From assembly GCA_023634235.1 (NCBI GenBank), contig JAMKCF010000012.1, positions 16,253,884 through 16,317,883 of the forward strand: 64,000 bases of DNA. The letters run 5' to 3'. A program made the position numbers and the translations under genes. The DNA comes from Pisaster brevispinus (taxonomy: Eukaryota > Echinodermata > Asteroidea > Forcipulatida > Asteriidae). The notes below the pieces were generated by a model. It had not been told where the DNA came from and searched no databases. It was given only the letters and a program-made list of their open reading frames with translations. Every line of letters starts with the position of its first letter. Position 1 is the first letter of the stretch. Below are positions 38,919 through 50,439 of this stretch, one piece after another.

Positions 38919-40486
38919 TTTTTCTCTGTCGATCAGTATGTGCATATTTAAATTTATGCAAATAACATGCATCGAATTGATCCGTGATTGGCTGAGGTGT
39001 CACGTGAAGATGATCTGCCCGACACCTCGGCAGTGAAAAAGAAACAAAGAAGCTATTCCCCACGTGAAAACTCAGTCCGCGAAACAGAGCGCTGTATAGG
39101 GAACCAAGGACAATAATATTTAAATATGTTCTTTCCAAACTGCTATGGTTTTTATAAAAAAATTCAAACGTGCTGACTCACTTAGATGCCTACACGCTAC
39201 CGCTTCCCGTTACTAACAGTATTTTCTCTTGCTGTGTTCGGCTGTTTAATTCAGCATCTGTGTGTGCTGCCGTCGCATTAAAAAAAAAAAAAAAAACCCA
39301 AACGAAAAAGCCATCGGAATCTTGTCTTAATGCTCAAATCAAAACCACATTACACAACACGTATCGCTTTAAATAAGCTTAATGTACCCCGGCGGGTTCG
39401 GGCTGGCGGACGGTCTCGGCCTAGCTTTAATAGAATAATCGGGAGCAAATCTGGGCCCCAAATTAAGTTTTGTCGGCACGGAGCGAGGATCTGAGGGGAG
39501 TTGTTGTTATTACAAGTTGCACTCAATAATGGAAATGGTGCGAGATGGGCTATATGACAAACAAAATGCATAGCGAATGTACACAATGCCTGAAGCGATA
39601 AGGTGTTTTATGCGGGGACATTACAATGCAACTGTATATTTTCAGTGTGTAGATTGTCTGGTTTTACTCGGCATGCGGAGGGCCCGTGCCAGGGCACAAT
39701 CAAGATGGGTCAAACTTGTGTATTGACGATGCCAGGCCGTTGTTTCAGTTGTGATAATATTTTCATCCGGCGATTCAATTCAGCACAATCAATACGCCCC
39801 CCTGAACCCCCCTCCCCTTTTTTTCTGTTGCCAAAACGGCAACGAGTGAAGATAGCTTACCAATCCGGGCGGTTGCTTTGTACACGAATAGAGGCCCCCA
39901 TTGTGAAGTCAGATGGGAGAATGGAAGAAAGAAAAAAATGTAACCGGAAAAAGAAGTTTGATTTGATACAAACGAATTTGCTGAAATCGCTTGTTTGTTA
40001 CACGGTCACGCCTCAACAAACAGCAAACATATACCCGCGAAATGTTGAATTCATTTCAGGGCCTTTTTCAAGCAAACCAGGAAATCCTGTCGTCTCAAGG
40101 TCAACGTTAAATTGGGATCAGATTCTCAGAAAAGTACAGCGTTCGTTCCCCCCTAACAAATGCTAATAAATACATAACTAAACAGCTGGACAACCTCGTT
40201 CCAACCAGAGGAATACGGTTCTATGGAGACCTGTTTATTCCCCTCGTGTTATTTAATCTCAGAACTACCTGGGAAGTTTTTAAGAAGCGTTCCCATGGCT
40301 TTTCACCATGGCAATTATCAAATCCTCTAATTGGCTGTTCAATCAGTCGCCCAACATTGGCCAGACGTACTCTGCGCTGGCTCGACGGTTTCTAATTTGT
40401 AAAATTACCAATTCACCCACCCCGGAAACTTTTCCAGGTTGGTTGCCATTGTACGTTTGTTCACACAATCCCCGCCGGTCAGTCAA

Positions 40487-40632
40487 TGGCCGTTTTCGAA
40501 ATCACGGCTTGGGCTTGGGCTCAGGCTCCGTCAGTTATTTAGGAGACGTGTGCTTTCCGTACGGGGCTTCAATAATGCGAATGGATTCCAAGCCGGAGCC
40601 CAGGCCCAAGCAGTGGGTTTCGAAAAGGGCCA
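40487..40632. mobile_element. TTTTCGAAA-ended inverted-repeat element (copy 2)
   Basis: Ends TGGCCGTTTTCGAAATCACG and GGTTTCGAAAAGGGCCA are inverted relative to each other. The arms continue into GGCTTGGGCTTGGGCTC and GAGCCCAGGCCCAAGC. Same architecture as 6390-6540. An open frame crossing it on the plus strand is an artefact of the repeat. Confidence 0.75.
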
Positions 40633-40823
40633 ATGTGTCACACGCGTCCATTTTGATTGAAATCGAATGGTTTTTGCTGAATACTTCTGGTCACAAAGGC
40701 GTGTGTTTAATGCGCATGCTCTCATTTCGTCATCGAAGCCAATTTTTTTTCTTAATGGATCGACATTTTAATAAGGGAACTTCTAAAATACTTGGTGCGC
40801 ATGCGTTAACCATGGAATGAGGT

Positions 40824-40869
40824 GCATGCTGGTCTAGTTAGCAACCTGTAGCTAATCAGACCAGCATGC
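40824..40869. repeat. Hairpin, 19-bp arms and 8-nt loop
   Basis: GCATGCTGGTCTAGTTAGC pairs with GCTAATCAGACCAGCATGC at 17 of 19 positions. It lies in intron 2, about 155 bp from the exon 2 donor. Transposon footprint or an RNA-level structure are both possible. Confidence 0.8.
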
Positions 40870-41024
40870 GCCACAGCTAACGGCCCGTACAGTTTACCGA
40901 TGAGGGAGGTGGGCGTGGTTTACTTTATGTCAAGCATACTAACACAATTATAAGAATCCTATCATAATACTGTACCTTTCCTTCGAAATTGTGTGGGTTT
41001 TTTTTTTAAAGAAAAGAGACCCAC

Positions 41025-41206
41025 CTGAGTTTCAGTGAGGTTGAGGTTGGCAGCTAGCTGTTTCCTCTCGGCCCCTACGACGTAGTGGTTCTTCTCGAAG
41101 GCCTGCTCGAGACGAAGGAGCTGCGTCGGGGAGAAGGCCGTTCGGATTCTCTTCGGCTTACGGAAGGGATGTTGGAGGAAAAAACCGCCGTTTGCGAGAT
41201 CGCCCC
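41025..41206 (-). CDS. emx: emx exon 2: linker and homeodomain positions 1-44
   Basis: This exon completes codon 158 and encodes residues up to 218. After a short linker ([16 protein letters not shown]) comes the homeodomain, residues 175-218 here. Visible class features are the basic N-terminal arm KRIRTAF with Arg at homeodomain position 5 and Phe at position 8, helix 1 [11 protein letters not shown], and [12 protein letters not shown] in loop and helix 2, which is essentially the Emx signature. The exon closes on LTETQ with Gln at homeodomain position 44, followed by CAG|GTGGGT. The acceptor is TTATCGCAG|GGGGC. The reading frame continues past the donor into intronic sequence, so an exon-only translation would show a false tail. 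Neighbours are intron 1 (9.2 kb) upstream and intron 2 (11.8 kb) downstream in the gene sense. Confidence 0.97.
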
Positions 41207-44200
41207 CTGCGATAAGAACAGAATTAACAATACGCTTTAGGTAATGTTTCAAAAGGTATCAGAAAAAAAGGTGGGCATCGGCCCATCGATCTCAAACTCC
41301 AACCCCCAAACCCCCCACCCAAAATCTCCCGAAATGTAGTAGGAATATCAATTTATAAAAATTTGATAAAGTTAGGTACTTAAACGATAACTGGTAACCA
41401 CTGATTACATATAACAGGATAAGCACAAACAGTTTATTCCAACTTCTGTTGCGATTTTAGAGAAAAGGGTAGATTAAAAATGAATTATTTTTGCACAATC
41501 TAAAATTGCTTCTCACCACAAAAGGTCTACCAATTACAAACGCAGGACGTGAACTACAGCTTTTGGAATAAATAGTCGCTCCGAATGAATTACACTGTAC
41601 TTGTTTGAACCTACCAAAAATACTTAAAATTGAAGTGGCAAATCCCTCACCTCATCGTGAAGGCTGCATAACGACGGGACCAAAGGCACTCTGAGATGAC
41701 ACCCCCCCCCACCATGTGCAAATGTTGAACCAAATCGGCTTGTCACCGACTTAAATATTTTTAACCAAGTCATGAATACATTTTGTTGCCGTCTTCATAA
41801 CAACAAAACAAGGACAAAAATGGCGCTGAATCTTTGAGCAGTTCTTGGCATCTGTTGATTGATACTATGATAATATTTGGATACAATGAAACGAATATCT
41901 TTAATCTGCAATCTGCATTTGGAAACAATACAGGCGAACAACACCATAATGTCTTGAAATCACGCGGGCAAATATTTCCGTGTTTGCGAGTCTCCTTTTG
42001 ACAACGATTTGGACGCGAAGGTGACAGCCACTGTGTCAAAAATACAAAATCACATGTAATCATGGCGTGCAGTATCAAGAAGGGGTTTTTAAAACCCATA
42101 AAGGCAAGATAGCACGGAGATGGGTTTAAAACATAAATGCTCGCTTTCATTGACCAATATCATGGGAAAATAACACACATTGTGCCTCGTGAGGTATTTA
42201 TTGAGTACACCAGCCTCGCCTTCCCCCTCTAGGTCGTTTTTGAAGTGATCCCAAAACATTTTGATATTCTGCAACTCGCTGGCGACTATCTCTTCGGTTA
42301 GTTCGCTCGTCAGCGCGATCGACCAGCCGTGAGATATGATACGGTGGTCATTGCATATCAACCATTGAATAAAAGCCCGGGAAATCGTTGCTGTAAAGGG
42401 CCACTTAACGGCCAATTTGACGGTCGATGGACGGCCCCAGGTCCTACACGGTTAATCTATAAAAAGCGCGCATTTTTTCAGGGATCATTTTGTCGTCTGC
42501 ACGCTGGGTAAGAATGGCCGTGCATTCACGGGTAAAACCAGCTGCCGCGCCGCATGAAATATGATTTTGGCCCGGGAAATTCGACCAGATTTCTGCCAGA
42601 TAATGGTCGGACAAGTTAAGGGATGAATAGATTTCTAAAAACGGAGAGATGGTGCTCACAAAGACACTGATGGAACTCATCGGCCTTTCGGTTGCGTGTA
42701 GTGATAATATAATTACATACTTGAGGAGACAGAATGTGTTAAAGGTTTTGCAGTTAGAATCAAAGATAAATTCCCACATCGGAAATTCAGTGAACCGAGT
42801 TTTTAGGAACAAAATTATAACACGTCACTGTCGACGGTATTTCGAGATGTAGAACTGTACACAAACATCTCGCAACCTCATCAGTCGTTTGTACAAACTT
42901 GAATGTGACACTGTGCTGTTTTCTCCTGCAACGAGTTAAAGTGACCAAATTAATTTCAACACGTTACTCTACAGTTTCATTCTCGTAGGCCTTACATTCC
43001 AACGCCCTCACGATTCCAAACACTACACCCGTGGGCATATTTAAATAAATGGCATACCGAAATCACAACTTCGCCTACAGCTCGTAATCGCGAACGGCTC
43101 ATCTTAGAGAACGATATTATGATTATACAGCTTGCCTGGTTTGTATTATTTTGTTTTAGGCCGGCCTGGCTCGGTGGTATTACAGTCTATCTACACGAGG
43201 TTTACACATTGTAATAAGAGAGCTTTGACTAACTGTCTACCGATGTCTGTTTTGGGGGAGTTTAGTCTTCAAAGGGGGCCGCGGTTAGCCCCCAGCCAGC
43301 CCACATCGGCGATGTATAGGACAGGCAATCATCGCTTAACAAGGACAAACAGATCAGTTTTGTTTTTAATTGCTTAGCCTTTCTTATCGGGGTAAGTGAT
43401 GTAAGATAGCGCGCGGTTCCTGTGTTGCCTATTACGGAAGGATGAGTGCGACAAGTGTAGGCGCGACCAGGAGTCAATTTGTTTATAGGATCACATCCCG
43501 AATTATTAATTAATAATCTACTCAAATAAACAAGGTTAGAGATGAAGCCCCCTGTTTAACTTTCCCGGGAGAGAGAATATATGTTGCAATGTTGTTTACA
43601 TCTCAAAACACAAAAACAGTTTGTAGTCGTGGATGTGCTAGTAAGAGTCATTCTAATGTTACTTTGATTTTTTGGAATGTATTTTAGCTCCTTGGAAAAC
43701 TGCCAACAACTTTCCCTCACTTAAGATTAATATGTAACTTTAGGATCCTTTTCTCACCATAAAGTGGGATATCAGTAACCCATTTTCCAGTCCACTTCAG
43801 AATGGGACATCATTGTCTCAACTGATATCCTAACCACGCCTTCTAAATTCCTTATTATGAAGTAACAGCCTTGCTTGGGTTTCATTTTAATTTGCCAACA
43901 TTAAAATGTCATCTTGCTTTATCGTGAAGCATTCCTTCGCCAGAACTCGATGAGGAAAAGAAAAAAAAAATTACCTCTATCCTAAAAAAAACCCACACAC
44001 AACAAAATAAAAAGATAACAGAGGTTCTGATTGTAATAGAAATACGACCTTTAATTGGAATGCAATTAAAGATATGTCACAAAATCAACAAGTTACAAGT
44101 GAGATTCTTTATCAAGAAATGTGATCCAGGATTCAAAATACACACGAGACAGATAGAGCTTGGAATATGAGTTGACAAACCTTAGTGACAGTGATTATTA

Positions 44201-45054
44201 TGCATCTCACTTACATGTATTAAGATAAAATAATACATGTTTTGTAAGTTTTGTTTTGTTTCGCTCGAAAGAAAACGAAGACCCAAAAGAAGATATCCTT
44301 CTCGCTTATTAGGAATGAGTCACAGTGTAAAGACAGTGTAACTACAACGACAACGTGTATAGACGGTTGTTACCGAGGGTGAGAAACACTTTTTTAAAAA
44401 ATGCCTTCCAGTTCACTGCGATTTCGATTCGAACGTCGGCAAATTGTCGCCACCAACGTTCACAACTTGGTTTGTGTTCACGTTCATTGATTCTGGTCAG
44501 AATACAGTGATTTTTTGTAAGTGTACGCATGACCATAACACCCTTCCCGAATATGAACGGCAAACTGATAAGTTTTGTATAGAGCATTGATTGATTTAGA
44601 AGAAAAAAAAATCAATTTAAACTTTGGAAATATAGTTTACTTTTTCACACAATCAGCGTATTGTTATCGGGTTGTTTTGTAGTCCTTTGCAGTACACACT
44701 GTATGAACTCATTATTCAATGTGATCATTTATTATGTCATTTAGCTTATGTTGGGACATTTTGGTTCTAGGCCTATATAAGCCAGTACTACATTTACATT
44801 TCTAGGCCAAACGTTGACAAAAATATTGTCACACAGTCACGTCGCAGTTGTTTTGTTAAATGTATTTATATATAATTCATTACGTCGTATATATATTATT
44901 CTGTCTTTCTATTTCAAGGCATGCACTCTCACGACACCAGAATTATATCCCTAAAGATACTAGGTCTGATTCTGTACCGATTCAGCCGGGAAATTTAGAT
45001 TTAAACTTGAAATAGCTGTTGTTTATAGATTCGAAAAAGTCACGGGCTTTCATT

Positions 45055-45244
45055 CAGTGTTCTCCCTAACTGAAACACCAGAGGACCAGTCAAAATTCAC
45101 TCCAAGTGCTCTAACTGACTATAGCTCGGTGTTGAAAAGCATCACTTTTTCATTTTCAATATTGCCTCTAGTGAAAAAGCTGACGGACTATAGTAACACG
45201 ACAAGCTATAACTGGACCTGCTGGCCGGTCACTAAAAAAAGTTA
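45055..45244 (+). repeat. GAGGACCAGTCAAA dispersed repeat (copy 1)
   Basis: Begins CAGTGTTCTCCC, then has GAGGACCAGTCAAAATTCAC, and ends with CTGCTGGCCGGTCACT. The same blocks in the same order are at 54836-55028, separated by diverged sequence. Confidence 0.65.
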
Positions 45245-45371
45245 AGGACTTGACCCTGATTCGTTTCGTGCACTAGCACAAACACACACAAATTCGCCAA
45301 TAATAATAAGTGGTAGTTTGTTACAATTTTGAAATGAACTATTCTCAGGACCCCGACATTATCTTGCGTCC

Positions 45372-45972
45372 ACAAGCCATGTACAAACAATGTTTCATGT
45401 TATTATTATGTATTTTATGCATTGCCCATTGCAAGTGTTGTTATTAAGTTATTGTTGTTGTTCTTAAGGATGAAACTTGACACTTCAGTTGGGCTTATTT
45501 CTGACGTCAAAGCACTTATGAATTCGGTGTGAATCTGGTGAAATATTTGTCAATTCGAGCAGTATTTGTCGAACAAGTGTTCACGGGGAAACTTTACTAA
45601 TTGAGAATGTTCTCAAGTGAGATTTGCGTTAAAACCACAAGTAAATCTCTTTTGAGTAGTGGTGGTTCTGAGAAGAACCGGTAGTGAGTTGTCAACTACC
45701 GGTTCTTCTTGGAACCACCACTACTCAAAAGAGATGAATGCACGTGGTGTTACCGCAAACCTCACCTGATTGTACTCCCACCATGCAAAGTTTCAAATCC
45801 TACTTAATTCGTGCATTGGGTTAATAAACACAGATCTAACATCTCGTTGAAGGGGTTGTGATACAGCCATCTCGAAAGTTTAGTTTGAACAAACAGAGTG
45901 GATCACCAGCAATGTGCAAACAATTTTGCATGTTGCGTGTATTTTGTGCATTGTCCAGTGCAAATGCGAAGG
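45372..45972. repeat. Complex repeat block with hairpin-bearing unit
   Basis: The segment from 45472 to about 45900 is related to 49003-49265, sharing GGGCTTATNNCTGACGTCAA, the GTGTGAATCTGGTGAAA-like word and AACACAGATC...CGTTGAAGGGG. The longer copy has about 190 bp extra (about 45605-45800), including the hairpin. The block is flanked by loosely matching direct repeats of about 65 bp, containing ATGTACAAACAATGTTTCATG and ATGTGCAAACAATTTTGCATG-type words near 45385 and 45912. No coding capacity. Confidence 0.65.
45645..45735. repeat. Long hairpin, 41-bp arms and 9-nt loop
   Basis: The left arm 45645-45685 starts ATCTCTTTTGAGTAGTGGTG and the right arm 45695-45735 is its inverse complement at 39 of 41 positions. 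The only differences are two adjacent bases. The loop is GAGTTGTCA. It lies within emx intron 1 and would be transcribed with the gene, although it is best explained as a foldback insertion. Confidence 0.9.
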
Positions 45973-46451
45973 TTTGTGTAATGTTTTTCGTAAGTTGAAA
46001 CGGCGTCATCTGTCAAAATTCGTTAAGAGAAAGACATTTTGTATAAGATGAAACTTTTCTTTCGGCGGAAATCGGGCCATGCATGTAACTCTTCAAGTTA
46101 GTAACGTGTGATGTTATGCCTTTTCGCGGTGGAGAAAAAACGTTTGAATTATTTCTGTAATGTTCACTGATGCAAGAAGCTGCTGTATCGACGTTTCGAC
46201 TTCGTCGTAACGTGTTTTCAGTGAGTTTACTTTGTTGGGTTCCAAATTGTTTGACCCGAGTCAAACTATGAATGTATTTGAGTTTGATCGAACGTCGAGA
46301 TTGAGAGGCAATGTCAAACTTGCAAAGTCTCTCAAGCTATGAGAACGAAATCAAGATAACCAAGTCAAGTAAAGAAAGAACTAATCACAACTGTCGTAAT
46401 TCATTTCTTCTTCTGGAACCCAAAGATAGCTCTGATATACACATGTGTAAC

Positions 46452-46780
46452 CCGTGTCACCGTGGTCAAGTGGTTAGACTGCGGGACCGTGCAACCACAA
46501 GGTTGTGGGTTCCAATCCTACCAAGCTAACCGCTGATTTCACAATGACTCTAGGCTAAGTATTGTCGTCTAGTTACTGAACCACAAGTTATTGATTTGTG
46601 CAATTCATAATAACAGATGTTAAACCAATGTTTGTATGAGAGAGATTTGCTGTTGTCAGCTTGGTGTTTATATCCCATTGTGGGAGCTTTGCCGAGTTCA
46701 TTTGTAGGGAAGTTCCTCTAAACCAACCAACCAACCAACTAACCAACCAACACACAAACAAACAAACAAACAAACAAAAC
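46452..46780 (+). mobile_element. tRNA-derived SINE with (CCAA)n/(CAAA)n tail
   Basis: The head resembles a tRNA gene: A-box-like TGGTCAAGTGGTTA at about 46463-46476 and B-box GGTTCCAATCC at 46508-46518, with the usual spacing for an RNA polymerase III internal promoter. An unrelated body of about 200 bp follows, then a CCAA/CAAA simple repeat tail at about 46719-46779. A functional tRNA is not supported because the acceptor ends do not pair convincingly. It lies in intron 1 opposite to emx transcription. Confidence 0.75.
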
Positions 46781-48063
46781 CTGGGCATGCCTTACGATAC
46801 AGATAAACGGTAATGAAGATCTTCATTGGTAATTTTTTTTTAAAAACCCGTTTTTGGGGAAGAATTAGCTCCCTTTAACACACAAAGGGGTGTTATAAGG
46901 CACTGCGAAGTTTCACCAAAAGTTTTTGAACAATAATATATGACCAATCCGTGATTGCATTGAAATATTTGCTAAAGGACAACAATGTTTCTTAATTAGT
47001 TTCCTAAATTTGTCTATGAAGATCAACAGCGGTTGTACGCTTGACCGAGGAAAAAGCCCATATAGCAAGCAAATGAGCCAACACTATTGCTATAATCGGG
47101 AGATGACTAAAAAAGTCTAGTCACCGACTCGCCCTGACTACAACGGCCTCCGCATTATCAGTCAAAAAGGGCACTTACTTCATGCACAGGTCCTGTGCAT
47201 GAAACGGACGTTTGTAGGAGTAATTATGGTCGAGCATACCGTTTACAAAGCTATAAAAACTAATTGGGTACTTAGTGTTAATTGGATTGGCAAATGCCAG
47301 GAAAACTTGGAGCAAAGAGTCGTTTGGATAATTGGCGATAGCCATTGGCATATTATTTGGTTTGGCCTTTTAGGATCATTCGTTGGCATATAAACTTGCT
47401 GCTTTTGAAAATTGATTATTATTTGTAAAATATTAATTTAGATTAGGTGGAAACTTTACATTGTTTATCATCTGTGATTGCCATCGGGCCCATTGATTTG
47501 GGTGATTTTGCAATGATTATCATAGCTATAACTATGTAATGGAGATGATGTTCGAGAACGATTTGCACAAGAATACATTTTTTTTTATTGGTGACCTGAC
47601 GCTTGTATCAAACCTTTAGAGACAAGGGACGATTTTAAGATCCTCTTCCTTCAAAATGATTTCCAAGTGAACAAAACAGGGAGTCTCAAAACAGATTTTG
47701 TTAAGGACATAGGCCTACCACAAACACGAAGGTTTTTACATCAAACATTCAAAAACATCCAGCCTCGAAGTCAGTTACCTGTTAGCCTCTAAAGTTTGCA
47801 TAAAACACATTTGTGTGGACTAAAAGAGATAATATACCTATTGAGAACTGCAGCAGAACGATTGTTTAAGTTTCGGATTGCGCTAAGATTTTTGTCTGAA
47901 ATTAAAAACAAATATGCTGGAAATCGAAATTGTTTCGGATTTCGACCGCGAAGAGTTTCAAATCTTACAAATGATTCGTTTCGTTCCCGAGTCTGTTATG
48001 ATTTATAGGGTTGACGGTAAGAGGTGATGCACACAATGTTCAGACAATGTCTTGTAAAAAAAA

Positions 48064-48087
48064 ATTATATATATATATATATATATC
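48064..48087. repeat. (AT)n microsatellite
   Basis: About 12 AT units after an A-run, in emx intron 1. Confidence 0.9.
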
Positions 48088-49002
48088 AATTGCCAAAGTT
48101 GCTTCCATGTTACACTTCAGATAAAAAAAAAAAAATGAAAACGGATTTCATAAAACCACTTTTGGTTAATATAACATCATATGTAGATCTACCGATATCG
48201 GTAGTTACTATGGCCATTACTTTCTCTAAGCTCTGACTAGTTTTGGCCTAAAATATAAGGGGGAAACAGTTCCTTTTACTTTAGAGTAATTTCATATAAC
48301 GGTACACAGTTCATTTTAACAGATTAAAAGCGACAATTTGCCACTGGGGTATACACCCAGAGTGGCTGAACGATACGATCGATCCTACATAAACCCCATG
48401 TCAATACCCCAGTGCTCAGTCGGCTAAACCTTATTATTTTTGTGAATGGCGTAAAGTCAAGCCGTTAACATGCGCAAACTCCATTGTGCTTTGTAATGCT
48501 TAGTGTTTAGCAGTCTCCGTCCCCCCATGGGCAACGGGGGGATTTGCCGTACACCACAAATACACAGCTCGCTGCCCGCATAAATCAACGCCATGGTCTC
48601 CGGGTCTAATAGGGCCCGGCCATGAACGGCCCTCGCGTGGCGGGCAATTCGTAAAGCAATCCCCCACAAACCGACGGGATCGTAAACACAATTGCCGCTG
48701 ACGGCAACTTCAACTTGAGCGTTTCAGATACGATCGATTCGGGCAATAGCTCTTCTTGGAAATCGAACTCGGAATTTGTCTTGAGTTGTTAATTTAAAAT
48801 GACAACTTATATTATTAGTATCATTTGAAAAACGAGCTCAACAGAAAGGATGTTTTGCAAAATTGCGTTGATTAAAATTAAAGAACATAATTCATTTGTG
48901 GGGGCACAATCACGTTGCGAAAGTAAGTCACAAAGGTTTTGAAACGGATGCCTTTTCAAATGTAAAAAAAAACCCACCGTGTAGTTTTTTTAAGAAAAAT
49001 AA

Positions 49003-49265
49003 ACTGATACTTCAGGTGGGCTTATCCCTGACGTCAAAACACTAAAGGGAACTAGGTGCAAATCTGATGAAAACTTGGCAAATTTCAGCAGTGATTGTCG
49101 AAACAATGCCCACTCTGGGAAACTTGATTGAATATGTATTTGTAGTTATCCACGCTTCGGGTTAAACACAGATCCGATTTTCCGTTGAAGGGGGAAGGTG
49201 GGGGGGGGGGGGTTGATGATGTAGTCAGCCCGCAATGAGGTTTAGTTTTGTAGAACAAACAGTGG
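49003..49265. repeat. Relative of the 45472-45900 repeat lacking the hairpin
   Basis: Shares GGGCTTATCCCTGACGTCAA, AATCTGATGAAA, AAACACAGATCCGATTTTCC, then GTTGAAGGGG and GTTTAGTTTTGTAGAACAAA with the longer copy, in order. A G-run interrupts it at 49200-49214. The hairpin and TGGTGTTACCGC segment are absent. Confidence 0.65.
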
Positions 49266-49309
49266 ATACTGTATTGGGTTATAGTTTATACACAACCCAA
49301 GATGACACT

Positions 49310-49453
49310 CTGGGGCTTATTTCACAAAGAGCTAAGATTGATGTTAAGTGTCAATCTTAACTGCTAAGCAAAGTTTGATGTCATTAATCACTATGGTATA
49401 CTATTGACAGCTCATCTTAAGATGAATCTGAGTGCTTTGTGAAATCGAAACCA
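49310..49453. mobile_element. TTTCACAAAG palindromic MITE (copy 2)
   Basis: Inverted ends CTGGGGCTTATTTCACAAAG and CTTTGTGAAATCGAAACCAG. The interior contains inverted AGCTAAGAT/ATCTTAA words. Same family as 11511-11659, in intron 1 about 1 kb from the exon 1 donor. Confidence 0.75.
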
Positions 49454-50439
49454 GTGTTATACTTTAAAGTACAACTTGAACAGAGGGATCCATCTTTGGA
49501 ATAAGTCCTCGATTTGTAATCAGTGTTATAAGTTCTGTTTAACCTTAACTTCCTTCAGGACAGAAATGCAAGAAAAACAAACTCCCTTCCTCTTTGTGTT
49601 TGGTATATTTCAGTCAACCCCCCCCCTTATCAGGTGATCGTGTGAAGTTGCAACGGTGTATTTGAAAATGAACTTTCTTTTTGGCAGTGCGGCTTTTCAA
49701 GGATTTTTAAACACCATTCGGATGAAGGGCGGTCAAGTTTTTCGGCCAAAACAACGTTCAATGTTGTTTTATTTACATGATCTGACATTGTGATTTACGC
49801 CATCTACAAAACACGTTTGTTTTTTTACTAGATTGAGAACTTTGTATAAAAATGGGATCATGATTTCATTTTTAGTTTGCAGCTTTGTAGATCAAATGAA
49901 AGGATAAGGCTTGCTGTTAATAATTAGTCGTGTTGTGGAAGTTGTATTAAAAAAAAAAATCCAAACTGACGCATGCAAATGCCAGAAAAAGAACATCATT
50001 ACTTCATCTGCCGTAGGCCGGGCCTCTCGGTCTTAATGGCATTTTTTAATTGTGACGATTTAACAACGAGTTTCCGTAATTGCTTGTTAATTGTTACTTT
50101 GCACTATTCCACAAGGTTAATGCGAGTTAAATAGATGGATGCTTTATGTGTGAATTGAAAAGATAATTCAAGGAAACCTATTTAATGGTAAGTATGCAAC
50201 ATAGACACACGCCTAAAAGGGACAAACGGTTTACTATCACGAACCTTGAACTTTTATAATTCATTACACTTCATCATATTTACGGTTTAACACAAATACT
50301 GCCATTTCAACACTTAAGAAAAAAGGGTAAAACTCACATGTATGTTTTTAATCTCGAGTGGCAAGTGTCAGTTGCCGGTGTTTAAACACCACTTTTACCG
50401 AATTGAGTTTGTGATGAATTTGTGAAGAGAAACTCTTAC

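Larger units (their letters stand above)
29266..41024 (-). other. emx: emx intron 2 (11.76 kb) splitting the homeodomain
   Basis: Phase-0 intron between homeodomain positions 44 and 45, the position also used in vertebrate Emx genes and several other ANTP-class genes. It holds direct repeats around a SINE fragment (30608-31020), a truncated CACTGCAAAA MITE (38795-38918), a TTTTCGAAA-ended inverted-repeat element (40487-40632) and a hairpin (40824-40869). GC-balanced stretches without obvious repeats lie at about 29710-29960, 31900-32160, 36960-37240 and 39380-39620. The open frames at 39603-40166 (+) and 40308-40820 (+) resemble no family I know, and the second one overlaps the inverted-repeat element. 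Confidence 0.9.
41207..50439 (-). other. emx: emx intron 1 (9.23 kb)
   Basis: Phase-1 intron with a GTAAGAG donor at its 50439 side and a CGCAG acceptor at 41207. It contains interspersed elements listed separately: a hairpin-bearing repeat at 45472-45900, its shorter relative at 49003-49265, a tRNA-derived SINE at 46452-46780 and a palindromic MITE at 49310-49453. Non-repetitive, GC-balanced islands at about 42200-42620 and 48490-48760 look like possible regulatory modules. I see no coding exon inside. Open frames in the interval are short, unrecognisable and partly repeat-derived. Confidence 0.9.

Noticed and set aside
39603..40166. 187-codon open frame on the plus strand
   Set aside because: The translation resembles no family I know and shows no domain pattern. 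It lies in emx intron 2 on the opposite strand and has no splice or conservation support.
40308..40820. 170-codon open frame on the plus strand
   Set aside because: Much of it is the inverted-repeat element at 40487-40632, so the length is repeat-driven.
40966..41024. Extension of emx exon 2 beyond LTETQ
   Set aside because: The open frame continues, but CAG|GTGGGT is a good donor and exon 3 resumes exactly at homeodomain residue 45, so the extra residues are intronic.
46452..46530. Functional tRNA gene
   Set aside because: A and B boxes are present, but the acceptor stem does not pair convincingly and the sequence continues into a SINE body and tail.
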